43,955 nucleotides of DNA from Lysobacterales bacterium (GTDB lineage: Bacteria > Pseudomonadota > Gammaproteobacteria > Xanthomonadales > SZUA-36), in assembly GCA_028289465.1 (NCBI GenBank), contig JANQPM010000078.1:1-43955 (forward strand), given 5' to 3'. Below, one piece after another: positions 29,301 to 35,953 of this stretch; the stretch's first letter is position 1; every line of letters starts with the position of its first letter. The notes beneath the pieces were generated by a model that ran no database searches, was not told the origin of the DNA, and worked only from the letters and a program-made list of their open reading frames with translations. A program made the position numbers and the translations under genes.

Positions 29301-29516
29301 CCCACGGTCTGCGTAGCGGCCATTGGCCTGGGTAGTGGTAGCCGATGTGGTTCCGCTCGGCACATGCACGATCCGAACCGTCGCACCGGGAACCGGTACA
29401 CCGTTTTGATCGAGTACCACGCCGTTCAGATCGGCAGATACGCGCTGTGCTTGAGCCGGGGCGGCCAGTAACAGCAATAACAATGCGGTTAAGCAAATAC
29501 GGATTTTAGAGTTCAT
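26331..29516 (-). CDS. TonB-dependent receptor, Oar-like, with N-terminal carboxypeptidase-regulatory-like domain
   Basis: 1061 residues. A signal peptide (IRICLTALLLLLLAAPAQA) leads to a CarboxypepD_reg-like beta-sandwich (about 28-112: GVVLDQNGVPVPGATVRIV), a plug domain (about 130-260, with DQIENLPSISRSINDFVRLD and FTIDGVSMNDEFG), and a long beta-barrel ending in a terminal Phe (QIGIRLDF), the usual outer membrane assembly signal. This arrangement matches Oar-type receptors rather than siderophore receptors; the substrate is unknown, with large polymers or peptides most often suggested. It is downstream of an M56 peptidase fused to a TonB domain. No strong ribosome binding site precedes the ATG. 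Confidence 0.93.
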   Translation of the reverse strand: MNSKIRICLTALLLLLLAAPAQAQRVSADLNGVVLDQNGVPVPGATVRIVHVPSGTTSATTTQANGRYADRGLRVGGPYTITASKDGYRTQTTEGVTLKLGDPEFVQLTLVTDSADAADLGSLEVVGSAVQDSVFQPDNMGTSTEVTRDQIENLPSISRSINDFVRLDPRATIVDKERGAISVAGGHNRFNSFTIDGVSMNDEFGLNDSGQPGVRGQPLSIDWVEQISIETSPYDAKQGGFTGAGISAVTKSGTNEFDFRLYGQVRNEDLVGDDENGNEFNRFDDNWFGGYVSGPIIKDKLFFFVGYEEQDQTNADQFNAPADEGRANEIINTAQTVYGFDPGAVGTGAGQVQDQGDEKIIAKVDWNVNDLHRASFRYSNLQATNQRITRNNFDFDLDSRFFTDSSELDQYSAQLFSDWNSNISTELRFSRAEFSSIPQRPVIGPQVEIRDFARDINNSRQDLRFGTEQFRHFNTLETEVDELFFNFNYFTGVHSIDAGLQFKEKTTDNFFLFSGLGTWTFFNAAGFEDGTAPAFYEFRRSADPSNPELARTLWSYDTLSLWVQDTWQPTSNLSLQFGLRYDQFDTGDAPPQNALFEQTFGLSNQGTIDGESIIQPRFGFNYNFDTPYKMQLRGGVGLFVGRQPDVWLSNAFTNNGVTIATFQCGPFTPFGNCTDLDPNFRFTPDPNNQPEVGGTPRFDVDLTEDGFRLPSDWKANLALDVQLPFWENSTFTAEVTHAQVKDGLQTEHLNLGAPTGTLPDGRLAYWGDINAGRGTRANADPNFNDVLLLKNTDEGNRTSLTLALKKNWGFDNGGIMSATVSATFNDTSDVNSGTSSRAISNWNNRAVFNPNEEIASTSNFEISNNYKLVWQYAANWASFGRTKFSAFYQHRTGRPFSWTFDNDANGDGISDNDLLYVPRGPGDVEFVSPDQEAAFLAFIESIPSLATAKGTVVGRNTEQSPDVSQIDIRIAQEFAFGSRFQGEIFFDIENFWNIFDDSSGQITEVPFEYVAELVDFRGVNPNTGKYIYNFDNGPSFDRYLTTQDRVAQSRWAAQIGIRLDF

Positions 29517-29847
29517 TGATCTAAGCCTATGTAGTTCACCTAGAAATGTAGTTCACCTGAGAATTGCCGGGATATTTCATAACGCACGGCGAAGCGCCGC
29601 CAGTTGTTGGCACATAATAGGTCAAAGCAAATTAAAAATTTAATTTTTTTCAATGACTTAAGGTGTCATCATCGCACTTTATTTGACATCCCGTCAGCTT
29701 CATATCAAAGCCAACGCAGGTCATTGTAGCAAGGATTTATTACAAAAACTTAACAAATTCGACGATTCCATACGCTACAGAATTGAACGAATCTAAAGAG
29801 TGTGAATTAACGCATTGAATTATCGAAAGGAATACCGGAGAAGCCGG
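29517..29847. other. AT-rich 331-bp leader/promoter region of the receptor gene
   Basis: No coding sequence is seen. On the minus strand an extended -10 (TGCTACAAT, 29723-29731) could start a leader of about 200 bases, and TATTAT (29614-29619) is a nearer -10 candidate. A perfect inverted repeat AAATTAAA-AA-TTTAATTT lies at 29629-29646. A 17-bp tandem direct repeat sits just before the start codon. The AT content contrasts sharply with the flanking genes. Promoter calls rest on consensus alone. Confidence 0.5.
29529..29563. repeat. Tandem direct repeat in the receptor leader
   Basis: ATGTAGTTCACCTAGAA (29529-29545) is followed at once by ATGTAGTTCACCTGAGAA (29546-29563). On the transcribed strand each copy reads AGGTGAACTACAT, so AGGTGA, which resembles a ribosome binding site, occurs twice shortly before the start codon at 29516. 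Confidence 0.85.
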
Positions 29848-31854
29848 CTAATTCACGTCGGGCCGGGCCGGTTTTGACGGCGGATTGACGTAAACCACTT
29901 CCATATTGGAATTGAAGCGATTGTTGTTGCACAGCCGGGTGCCGGTCTTGGCGCAGGTGCTGCGGCGCATTTCTTGCAGCGCCAGTTCTTCCCGCAAATT
30001 GAAATCGAAAGTCTGGACGACGCGAATCTTGTCGTGGACCGCTTCCGGAGCGTCGAATTTCCAGCCTTTCAGCGCATAGGCGGCCGACCGGTTGAAGATT
30101 TCCTCGGGAAACGCTTCCACAACTTCTATATTCTTGACCCTGCCGTGCTTGTTCAGGTTGAATTCCAGCGTCACGAAGCCTTCGATGCCCGCTTTGCGGG
30201 CTTTCCAGGGATAATGGGGCCGAACGGTTTTCACCGCTTTGATTTCAATCACATCGTCCTGCTGGAATGAGACTTCCAAATCCGGCAGGCGCAACGCGTC
30301 ATCGGCGTTCGCCAGCAATTCTTCTGCCGGTGGGATTCCATTCGATACGGTTTCGAGCGCAGGCGGCATCTCGGGAGAGGCAACAACCGCGTCGGCGGCC
30401 GCCGGGCCTGACTCCTGTGTTTCAAAGCTCTGGCTGGCGGCCTCCACAACCGCATCAGGCAGGCGATCCAAACCCGTCTTCCGCGCCGGTAGTGGCATGG
30501 CCGATGCCATGTGCTGCCCGGGCGCTGCTGCCGGCGACGGATCGGCAGTGAATTTGGCAATTTCGGCCGATGTCGGCGCTTCAGACACCGGTACCGAAGC
30601 TGCCCGCAGCGGGTCCTGCTCGGCCTCTACGGCCGGGGTGTTCAACACAGGTTCGGGCACTACAGCTATTTCAGGCGCATCGGTCAATGGATCAAGTGGC
30701 TCGTTGGCCTGCTGCAGCGAGACCTGATACTCGGGCATGCGGCTCAAGGCCGACTGCCACTGATGCCGATGCGCCAGGAATGACGACCAGGCCGGGTCGA
30801 CATAGCGGGCCCGCTTGTCGGCATCCCCGGTATTGACATGCTTGGAAACGGCCAGCCAGTCCGAATGGCCGCCCAGTATTGCGGTCAGGCCGGCCAGTAC
30901 CGTGACGATCACCGCGATTCGGCGGCTGCCCTGCAAATTCTCGTCGCCTTTGACGATACGGCGTATCCGGGCCAGCAAATTACCCCCGGTAGCGGCAATG
31001 GCCGGTTGCAACAATCCGGCTCTGAGGCCTTCCAGGTTGGCCAGTGCCTTGGCGTAAACCACTGGCCGGCCACAGGTCCTGATGACCAGATCATCGCAGC
31101 AGTGCTCGCGCTCTACGCGAATCTCAGCCGACATCCAGCGGATCACCGGGTGGTAGAACAAGGTGGTTTCGATCACGACCTGAACCAGGTTGACCAGATG
31201 GTCGTAACGGCGCAAATGCCCGAGCTCGTGCGCGATAATCATCTCCAACTGCTCGCGGTCCATTTGCGCGATCACGCTGGTCGGCAGCAGAATCACCGGT
31301 TTCAGCCAGCCCACCAGGGTCGGCACGCTGATCTTTGCGGATTCGAAAACGGATACTGTTCGGCGCATACCGAACTGCCGCAGCATATTGTGCAGCGTCG
31401 GCTGCATATCGCCGTTCAACGGCTGCACGCCGTCCCGGCACAGGCTCAGCGCCAATCGCCAACTGACCAGAGTCCGTGCCGACAGGGAAAAAACGCCAAT
31501 CGCCCAGATAACCACAATCAGCGGCACCGCCTGATTGACCGCATGGCCGACCACGTCATACAGCGAGGCATAGGCCACCGCTGCCAGGCCGCTGATGCCG
31601 GAGCTCTGATCCACAAGCGCCAAATGCGCCTGATTGTTCAATTCCAGGGTAAAAGTGACGATCGGCGCGATCATGCTGGCCAACAGGCAGCAGACCCCGC
31701 CCCAGTAGCGGCCGATGGCGGACTGGCGGGTCAGACCGCGGGTGACCAGATAATAGACTGCGCCGATCAGCATGCCCTGCCATACGAAATGCACCAGGGT
31801 CCACCCCAGTGCATGGACGAACATCGTCAGGCCAGGTAGTTCGGGGACAGTCAT
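29848..31854 (-). CDS. BlaR1/MecR1-like M56 metallopeptidase fused to a C-terminal TonB domain
   Basis: 668 residues. Four membrane helices (about 12-37, 50-70, 108-130, 312-328) surround a cytoplasmic-facing zinc protease domain with HELGH at 209-213 and the downstream EREHCCDD segment (about 248-255). A Pro/Ala/Glu-rich periplasmic linker (about 365-530) leads to a TonB C-terminal domain at about 544-622 (VRPHYPWKARKAGIEGFVTL, ending GWKFD), then a short tail with two Cys. BlaR1 proteins relieve BlaI repression by proteolysis upon signal; here the penicillin-sensor domain is absent and a TonB domain takes its place. Starts 8 bases after the BlaI gene, so one operon. Ligand and target are unknown. 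Confidence 0.9.
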   Translation of the reverse strand: MTVPELPGLTMFVHALGWTLVHFVWQGMLIGAVYYLVTRGLTRQSAIGRYWGGVCCLLASMIAPIVTFTLELNNQAHLALVDQSSGISGLAAVAYASLYDVVGHAVNQAVPLIVVIWAIGVFSLSARTLVSWRLALSLCRDGVQPLNGDMQPTLHNMLRQFGMRRTVSVFESAKISVPTLVGWLKPVILLPTSVIAQMDREQLEMIIAHELGHLRRYDHLVNLVQVVIETTLFYHPVIRWMSAEIRVEREHCCDDLVIRTCGRPVVYAKALANLEGLRAGLLQPAIAATGGNLLARIRRIVKGDENLQGSRRIAVIVTVLAGLTAILGGHSDWLAVSKHVNTGDADKRARYVDPAWSSFLAHRHQWQSALSRMPEYQVSLQQANEPLDPLTDAPEIAVVPEPVLNTPAVEAEQDPLRAASVPVSEAPTSAEIAKFTADPSPAAAPGQHMASAMPLPARKTGLDRLPDAVVEAASQSFETQESGPAAADAVVASPEMPPALETVSNGIPPAEELLANADDALRLPDLEVSFQQDDVIEIKAVKTVRPHYPWKARKAGIEGFVTLEFNLNKHGRVKNIEVVEAFPEEIFNRSAAYALKGWKFDAPEAVHDKIRVVQTFDFNLREELALQEMRRSTCAKTGTRLCNNNRFNSNMEVVYVNPPSKPARPDVN

Positions 31855-31862
31855 ATCAGCGT

Positions 31863-32258
31863 TTATTCGCTATCCAGTTCCTTAATCAGTTCGCGAATGC
31901 GGTTGAGCTCATCGGCATTGGCCTCCGGCGAGTTGCCCAGCGCCTGAAGCACAAGCTGCGAGGTAGAGCCGTCAAACAACTTGTACAGCAATTCATTAAG
32001 AAACTGCTTCTGCGTGTTTGCTTTCGACACGGCCGCAAAATAAACATGCGCCCGCTGTGAATCATCCCGCTTCACCAAGCCCTTTTGATGCATGACCTGC
32101 AACATTTTCAACGCGGTGGTATAACCGCTGGGCTCCTCGCGGTTAAGCGCTTCATGGACCTGTCGTACTGTGCACGGCCCCGAACGCCACAGAATACGCA
32201 AGATGTTTAATTCTGTTGCGGTTGGGCGAGGCATTGACGACGATGTCTTGCTATTCAT
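31863..32258 (-). CDS. BlaI/MecI/CopY-family transcriptional repressor
   Basis: 131 residues. A winged-helix N-terminal domain (LNILRILWRSGPCTVRQVHE, then SGYTTALKMLQVMHQKGLV, about 15-70) binds DNA as a dimer; the helical C-terminus (about 85-131) mediates dimerisation. The order repressor then M56 protease is the blaI-blaR1 arrangement. ATG 32258 is preceded by GGGAG; an open frame continues upstream to 32429 but has no family resemblance. The likely targets are its own operon and the adjacent receptor gene. No beta-lactamase or PBP gene is nearby, so a link to beta-lactam resistance is not supported. Confidence 0.92.
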   Translation of the reverse strand: MNSKTSSSMPRPTATELNILRILWRSGPCTVRQVHEALNREEPSGYTTALKMLQVMHQKGLVKRDDSQRAHVYFAAVSKANTQKQFLNELLYKLFDGSTSQLVLQALGNSPEANADELNRIRELIKELDSE

Positions 32259-32300
32259 TACTATGCGACTCCCTGATCGATTGTTCCTCTGCCAAAAGTC

Positions 32301-32314
32301 ATAACGCCCGTTAT
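32301..32314. promoter_or_regulatory. Candidate operator upstream of the BlaI-type gene
   Basis: ATAACG-CC-CGTTAT is a perfect inverted repeat 42 bases before the repressor start, where an autoregulatory operator would be expected. It differs from the TACA/TGTA core of staphylococcal BlaI sites. The arm ATAACGC recurs once at 29579-29585 in the receptor leader. Confidence 0.35.
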
Positions 32315-32428
32315 CACGAAACTGATCGTACATCACCAGTCGTACCCCTGGCAAGTCGAGCAACGGCATCGGCAGCCGCTTAACTGTACCACGAAGAAAG
32401 CCGTTATCGGCAGGCCGCGAGCGAATCA

Positions 32429-32458
32429 TTGCGGGATGGATTCACAATAGCGTAAAAT
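32429..32458 (+). promoter_or_regulatory. Putative tRNA-Pro promoter
   Basis: TTGCGG, 18 bases, TAAAAT (32453-32458), then a GC-rich discriminator (GTGCGGCC) of the kind seen in stringently controlled stable RNA promoters. Transcription would begin about 15 bases before the tRNA. Confidence 0.55.
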
Positions 32459-32479
32459 GTGCGGCCTTCCGCACCATGT

Positions 32480-32556
32480 CGGGGTGTAGCTCAGCTTGGT
32501 AGAGCACTGTCTTCGGGAGGCAGGAGTCGCTGGTTCGAATCCAGTCACCCCGACCA
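32480..32556 (+). tRNA. tRNA-Pro (anticodon CGG)
   Basis: 77 bases folding as a full cloverleaf: acceptor stem CGGGGTG/CACCCCG, D stem GCTC/GAGC, anticodon stem CTGTC/GGCAG with loop TTCGGGA (anticodon CGG, reading CCG), T stem GCTGG/CCAGT with TTCGAAT, discriminator A and encoded CCA. No integrase or duplicated attachment site is seen beside it. Confidence 0.97.
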
Positions 32557-32742
32557 CTATTTTGCACCGGTATTTCTGCAGCAGTCGAACGCCATGCCGA
32601 TTAGAAAATATTGCCGTGCACAGCAGCAACCATGTCAGCTACATCACCAAAATGCGATCATGGTGGCCAGGCCGGCGCATACCGGAACGATGGCGTCAAC
32701 TGCCCGCCAACGCGATAAACGGTCGAGATCAGTACAACGGTT

Positions 32743-33405
32743 TCACTGAGCGTGGCGATGAACATGCGTACGGTGAATCAGGCCGTGCAGCACCAGGCCG
32801 ATAATCAGTGCCTGCCCGTACCAGGCCACGCTGGAAGTTTCGAAAAAGCCGATCGACTGGACAGCGAAATAACCCAGCAGGGTCGCCATTCCGATTGCCA
32901 GCAGCGCCGCGGTGGCCACCTTGCGCCCGAAAGCCGGCTGCAGCATAAACCAAACGACCAGACCAACGATCATCCGGTGCAGAATAATCGCGGCGGCAAG
33001 CCCGGTACCGGCAGTCAGCTTGCCCAGTGCCAGGCCCGCACCTTCGAGCGCGGCATGCAGGCCGAGGCCCGCGGCCGCGAGCACCAGGGCAAAACGATGC
33101 ATGGTGGATGCCGAACGATGCGCCAGCCGTTCCAGGCCGCTCGGCAGCAAATAGCCCGCACCGATCCAGAACAGCGCCCATATACCGGTCTGGGAGATCG
33201 TCTCAGGCACCAGGTCGAGGAACAGGACCAGCGCCAGCGCAGCGGCAATGGCGCCGTCCAGCGTCTTCGCGACCCAACCGCCCCGGCGCAGCCGGTGATA
33301 CAGCAGCGGACCGGCTATGAGGGCTAACAGCGACAGCGATAATGTCAGCAAAATGATGATTCCTAATAGTCGTCTTCCCACGGGCCGGTGGCCGCGCCCC
33401 GGCAT
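32743..33405 (-). CDS. ZIP-like metal transporter / polytopic membrane protein
   Basis: 220 residues with about seven hydrophobic segments. Three spots match the metal path of ZIP transporters: LFLDLVPE in the second helix, HAALEGAGLALG (HxxxEG) in the fourth, and AIILHRMIVGLVV in the fifth. ZIP proteins import zinc, iron or manganese into the cytoplasm. The C-terminus ends His-rich (HGLIHRTHVHRHAQ). It is shorter than typical bacterial ZIP proteins (about 250-260) and the motifs are divergent, so metal transport is an inference. The ATG at 33405 lacks a good ribosome binding site; the true start may be slightly downstream. Divergent from the DUF1232 gene. Confidence 0.65.
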   Translation of the reverse strand: MPGRGHRPVGRRLLGIIILLTLSLSLLALIAGPLLYHRLRRGGWVAKTLDGAIAAALALVLFLDLVPETISQTGIWALFWIGAGYLLPSGLERLAHRSASTMHRFALVLAAAGLGLHAALEGAGLALGKLTAGTGLAAAIILHRMIVGLVVWFMLQPAFGRKVATAALLAIGMATLLGYFAVQSIGFFETSSVAWYGQALIIGLVLHGLIHRTHVHRHAQ

Positions 33406-33446
33406 TTACCCAATATGGGCACGTTTAACCGAAATAAAACCGGGGT

Positions 33447-33475
33447 TTAAGAACCGGCAGGGCCCTTGCTAGAAT
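33447..33475 (+). promoter_or_regulatory. Putative promoter of the DUF1232-like gene
   Basis: TTAAGA (33447-33452), 17 bases, then TAGAAT (33470-33475) preceded by TGC, an extended -10. Transcription would start about 45 bases before the ATG at 33528. Confidence 0.5.
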
Positions 33476-33527
33476 ACCGCGGGACCGGAATGGTCGCGCC
33501 AGCGCCGTAGCGCGTAAGAAAAGCCCG

Positions 33528-34169
33528 ATGAACACAGACTCCATAGAACAACTGATAAACGGCTTTTGCGGCAATGCATCCGCGGAAAAGGAGCTGCAAG
33601 AGCTGCTCGGCGCGATCGCCGAGGGCAACGGAGAGTCCCCCGGTACGACAGCCTTGTCCAGCGCGGCCCGCTTCGTTTGCGACTATATTCGGCAGGTCCC
33701 GTATATGATTACAGTCGCCTGGACCGCTGCCTGCAATGTCGGCCTGGAAACAGAAATGCGCCAGATTATCCTGGGTGTTCAGTCCTATTGGGACAAGGAC
33801 AACGATGTGATACCCGATCACATCGGCATCATCGGACTGCTGGACGACGCCTACTGCTCCATGTGTTCGCTGCAGGCGGTCTCCGACCACTACCAGCTGC
33901 AAACCGGCAAGTTCTTGTTTCCGACCGACCTGACCACCGCCAACCGCGCGGTACGCGCTGTGATCGGCGAACCCTATGCGACGGAGCTCGACCGTTTCAT
34001 CATGAACACGGTAAACGACTCCAAGCTGCTGGATGCGGTAAAAAGCCTGGCCAGCAAGGAGAAGCAGCTGCGCTTCGAGCTGCACGAAACCATCTGGAAT
34101 CACGGTTCGGCGGACGCGATGGACAGCTCTCCGCTGGCCATACTGGGTAATCTGGAGCCGCCTGGCTGA
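33528..34169 (+). CDS. YkvA/DUF1232-like protein of unknown function
   Basis: 213 residues. The stretch DNDVIPDHIGIIGLLDDAYC (91-110) matches the core of the DUF1232/YkvA family (consensus DLIPDxIPxxGxLDD). In most relatives that core sits in a small membrane protein; here it is flanked by a Glu/Ser-rich N-terminal region (1-45) and a charged helical C-terminal region (150-213), with only weak hydrophobic stretches. The function of the family is unknown. It is a single-gene unit with its own likely promoter, ending at a REP-like element. Confidence 0.7.
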   Translation: MNTDSIEQLINGFCGNASAEKELQELLGAIAEGNGESPGTTALSSAARFVCDYIRQVPYMITVAWTAACNVGLETEMRQIILGVQSYWDKDNDVIPDHIGIIGLLDDAYCSMCSLQAVSDHYQLQTGKFLFPTDLTTANRAVRAVIGEPYATELDRFIMNTVNDSKLLDAVKSLASKEKQLRFELHETIWNHGSADAMDSSPLAILGNLEPPG

Positions 34170-34249
34170 TTAAGGCGCTCTACGCGTTCCGCGTAACGTA
34201 GTCGTTCAGCGAGTACCGCTTTATTCAATGAATTTATGACTTCGATAGC

Positions 34250-34335
34250 TGTAGCAGCGCCTTTAGGCGCGATTACAGGCTTTCGTTAACCGGTTTTTTC
34301 AACCCCGGTCATTCGCGCCTAAAGGCACTCCTGCA
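34250..34335. repeat. REP-type inverted pair (BIME-like)
   Basis: Two copies of a palindromic element face each other: TGTAGCAGCGCCTTTAGGCGCGAT starting at 34250, and on the opposite strand TGCAGGAGTGCCTTTAGGCGCGAA at 34312-34335, about 80 percent identical over 24 bases. Each has a GCGCC-TTTA-GGCGC hairpin core. The shape (GTAG-like head plus hairpin in convergent intergenic space) is that of proteobacterial REP elements. No RAYT transposase is in the window. Confidence 0.8.
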
Positions 34336-34384
34336 AGGGTGGTTTTTGATGCCGGTTCGACCGCAGCCGGTCATTTGCGATGCG

Positions 34385-35704
34385 CTAGGCCGGCCGGTCG
34401 AACGCTTCGCGGGTCAGGTTCCGCACACCCTGCTCCAGCACCACCACATCGTCTTCCACTCGAATGCCACCGTAGGGTTTCAAAGCATCAACCAGCGTCC
34501 AGTTAACTGCGGATGCATATTCGGACGCGCGCAGTTCAGCCAGCAAGGACTCGATAAAATAAAACCCGGGCTCGATGGTTAACACGTTGCCGGCCTCCAG
34601 CACCCGGGTCAGGCGCAAGAACGGATGCCCGTCCGGACGCGGTATCGGCGTGCCGTGCTGGTCGGCAATCAACCCGGCAACGTCGTGCACTTGGGTGCCG
34701 ATGAAATGGCCCAGCCCATGCGGGAAAAAATGGCCCGAAACGCCCGTCTCCACCGCCTCATCGGGAGCGATGCGCAGCACATCGAAATCAACCAGGCAGC
34801 CGGCAATCGCCCGGTGCGCGCTGAGATGCAGCTCGCGATAGTCGGTACCGGCAGTGGCTGCATCAGCCAGTTCGCGCTGAACCGCATCCATCGCATGGAT
34901 CATGTCACCGAACACGCCGCCGTTCGCGCTGTAGGTCCGCGTCACATCGGCCGCATAACCGTTGCAGTCGGCCCCGGCGTCAATCAGAAAGGAACGCGAT
35001 TCGGCCGGCGCCCGAATGTCCTTGCCCTGGTAGTGCAAGGTCGCGCCATGCTCGTTGAGGCCGACGATACTGCCGTAGGGCAGCGCCGCTTCCACCTGGC
35101 CCGCTGCCGCACAATACGCCAGGTGAATCTCCAACTCGCTTGCGCCGGCATGAAACGCCTGCTCTGCCGCGCGATGGCCGCGGATCGCGATCCGGTTGGC
35201 TTCAACCATGCATTCGATCTCATATTCGGTTTTGACGGTACGGTCCAGATGCAGGCGGTTGATCAGAGTTTCACTGTTCCACTCAACCCCCGACGGCAGA
35301 CCGGCCGGCTGCCGCTCGGCAATCAGCACCGCCCGGCCCGACGGCATCAGACCGGACAGGTCGACCGGCTGCTGCAGTACGTGCACATCGAAGTGGCGGG
35401 CCCACCAATCGGCCGGTGCCGCAGGCGGCGTATGCCAGTAGTCGACCGGCTGGTAGAAATACAGTACCGGTCGGTCTTCGCTGGTAATGCGCAATAAACA
35501 GCCCGGGTGGCTGGTCAGTGGCAGCCATGCGGCGAAATGCGGATTTGGTCGATATGGATATTCATAGTCATCCAGAAAGGCATGCAGAGGCAGCCCGGAA
35601 TGAATCCACACTTCATCTACCGCTTCGGCAGCCATGGAAGCGCGTGTCGCCTGCAGGCGATGGCTGACATGATCGGCATACCCGGCTTCGTTGATGAACG
35701 TCAT
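34385..35704 (-). CDS. pepQ: Xaa-Pro dipeptidase (prolidase)
   Basis: 439 residues, colinear with E. coli PepQ (443). Splits dipeptides with C-terminal proline using a two-metal centre. Metal ligands are in FLIDAGADCNGYAADVTRTY (Asp pair), GHFFPHGLGHFIG (His), VLTIEPGFYF (Glu) and GGIRVEDDVVV (Glu). The N-terminal domain has IHSGLPLHAFLDDYEYPYRPNPHF and PVDYWH, typical of PepQ rather than PepP. ATG 35704 is chosen: AAGGA lies 7 bases upstream and it fits the family length; the frame is open to 35803 without resemblance. Confidence 0.95.
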   Translation of the reverse strand: MTFINEAGYADHVSHRLQATRASMAAEAVDEVWIHSGLPLHAFLDDYEYPYRPNPHFAAWLPLTSHPGCLLRITSEDRPVLYFYQPVDYWHTPPAAPADWWARHFDVHVLQQPVDLSGLMPSGRAVLIAERQPAGLPSGVEWNSETLINRLHLDRTVKTEYEIECMVEANRIAIRGHRAAEQAFHAGASELEIHLAYCAAAGQVEAALPYGSIVGLNEHGATLHYQGKDIRAPAESRSFLIDAGADCNGYAADVTRTYSANGGVFGDMIHAMDAVQRELADAATAGTDYRELHLSAHRAIAGCLVDFDVLRIAPDEAVETGVSGHFFPHGLGHFIGTQVHDVAGLIADQHGTPIPRPDGHPFLRLTRVLEAGNVLTIEPGFYFIESLLAELRASEYASAVNWTLVDALKPYGGIRVEDDVVVLEQGVRNLTREAFDRPA

Positions 35705-35779
35705 TGCCATATCCTTTTTGCAATGCGGCCCCGTAACGGCGAAGCCGGCAAGATTCAGGTTAATGCGCCCGCCCGCCAG

Positions 35780-35788
35780 TGCTACAAT
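35780..35788 (+). promoter_or_regulatory. Putative extended -10 promoter for cysS
   Basis: TGCTACAAT (35780-35788) is an extended -10 match with only a weak -35. It lies in the 249-bp divergent space between pepQ and cysS and would give a cysS leader of about 160 bases. Confidence 0.35.
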
Positions 35789-35953
35789 GGCAGGCTTGTG
35801 CATGCTGCTGGTGCGAGGCTTGATTCAACGCCGTTCCGGCAGCATTTTATGCGCTTAAGTGATACAGAATTTTATCGTCGCTCCGGCCGTTCGAGCCGGA
35901 TTGTTCCGATCAGATTCGAACTGTAGGCCGACCGGAGGCAAACCGCAATAGCC

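Noticed and set aside
27825..29471. 548-codon plus-strand open frame
   Set aside because: Lies wholly antisense to the TonB-dependent receptor, whose domains and codon use are convincing; no family resemblance.
30838..31839. 333-codon plus-strand frame
   Set aside because: Antisense to the M56-TonB gene; Gln/His-rich without domain features.
29848..32258. Beta-lactam resistance operon
   Set aside because: The BlaI/BlaR1 resemblance is real, but there is no sensor PBP domain, beta-lactamase or PBP gene nearby.
32426..32629. Minus-strand frame of 67 codons containing GVTGFEPATPASRRQCSTKL
   Set aside because: It is antisense to the tRNA-Pro gene; this peptide pattern is a well-known false product of reading tRNA genes backwards.
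32480..32742. Genomic island inserted at tRNA-Pro
   Set aside because: No integrase, no repeated tRNA 3' end and no drop in base composition next to the tRNA.
34250..34335. Ordinary terminator for the convergent genes
   Set aside because: There are hairpins but no adjoining T tract, and the two arms are two separate similar elements, which fits REP better.
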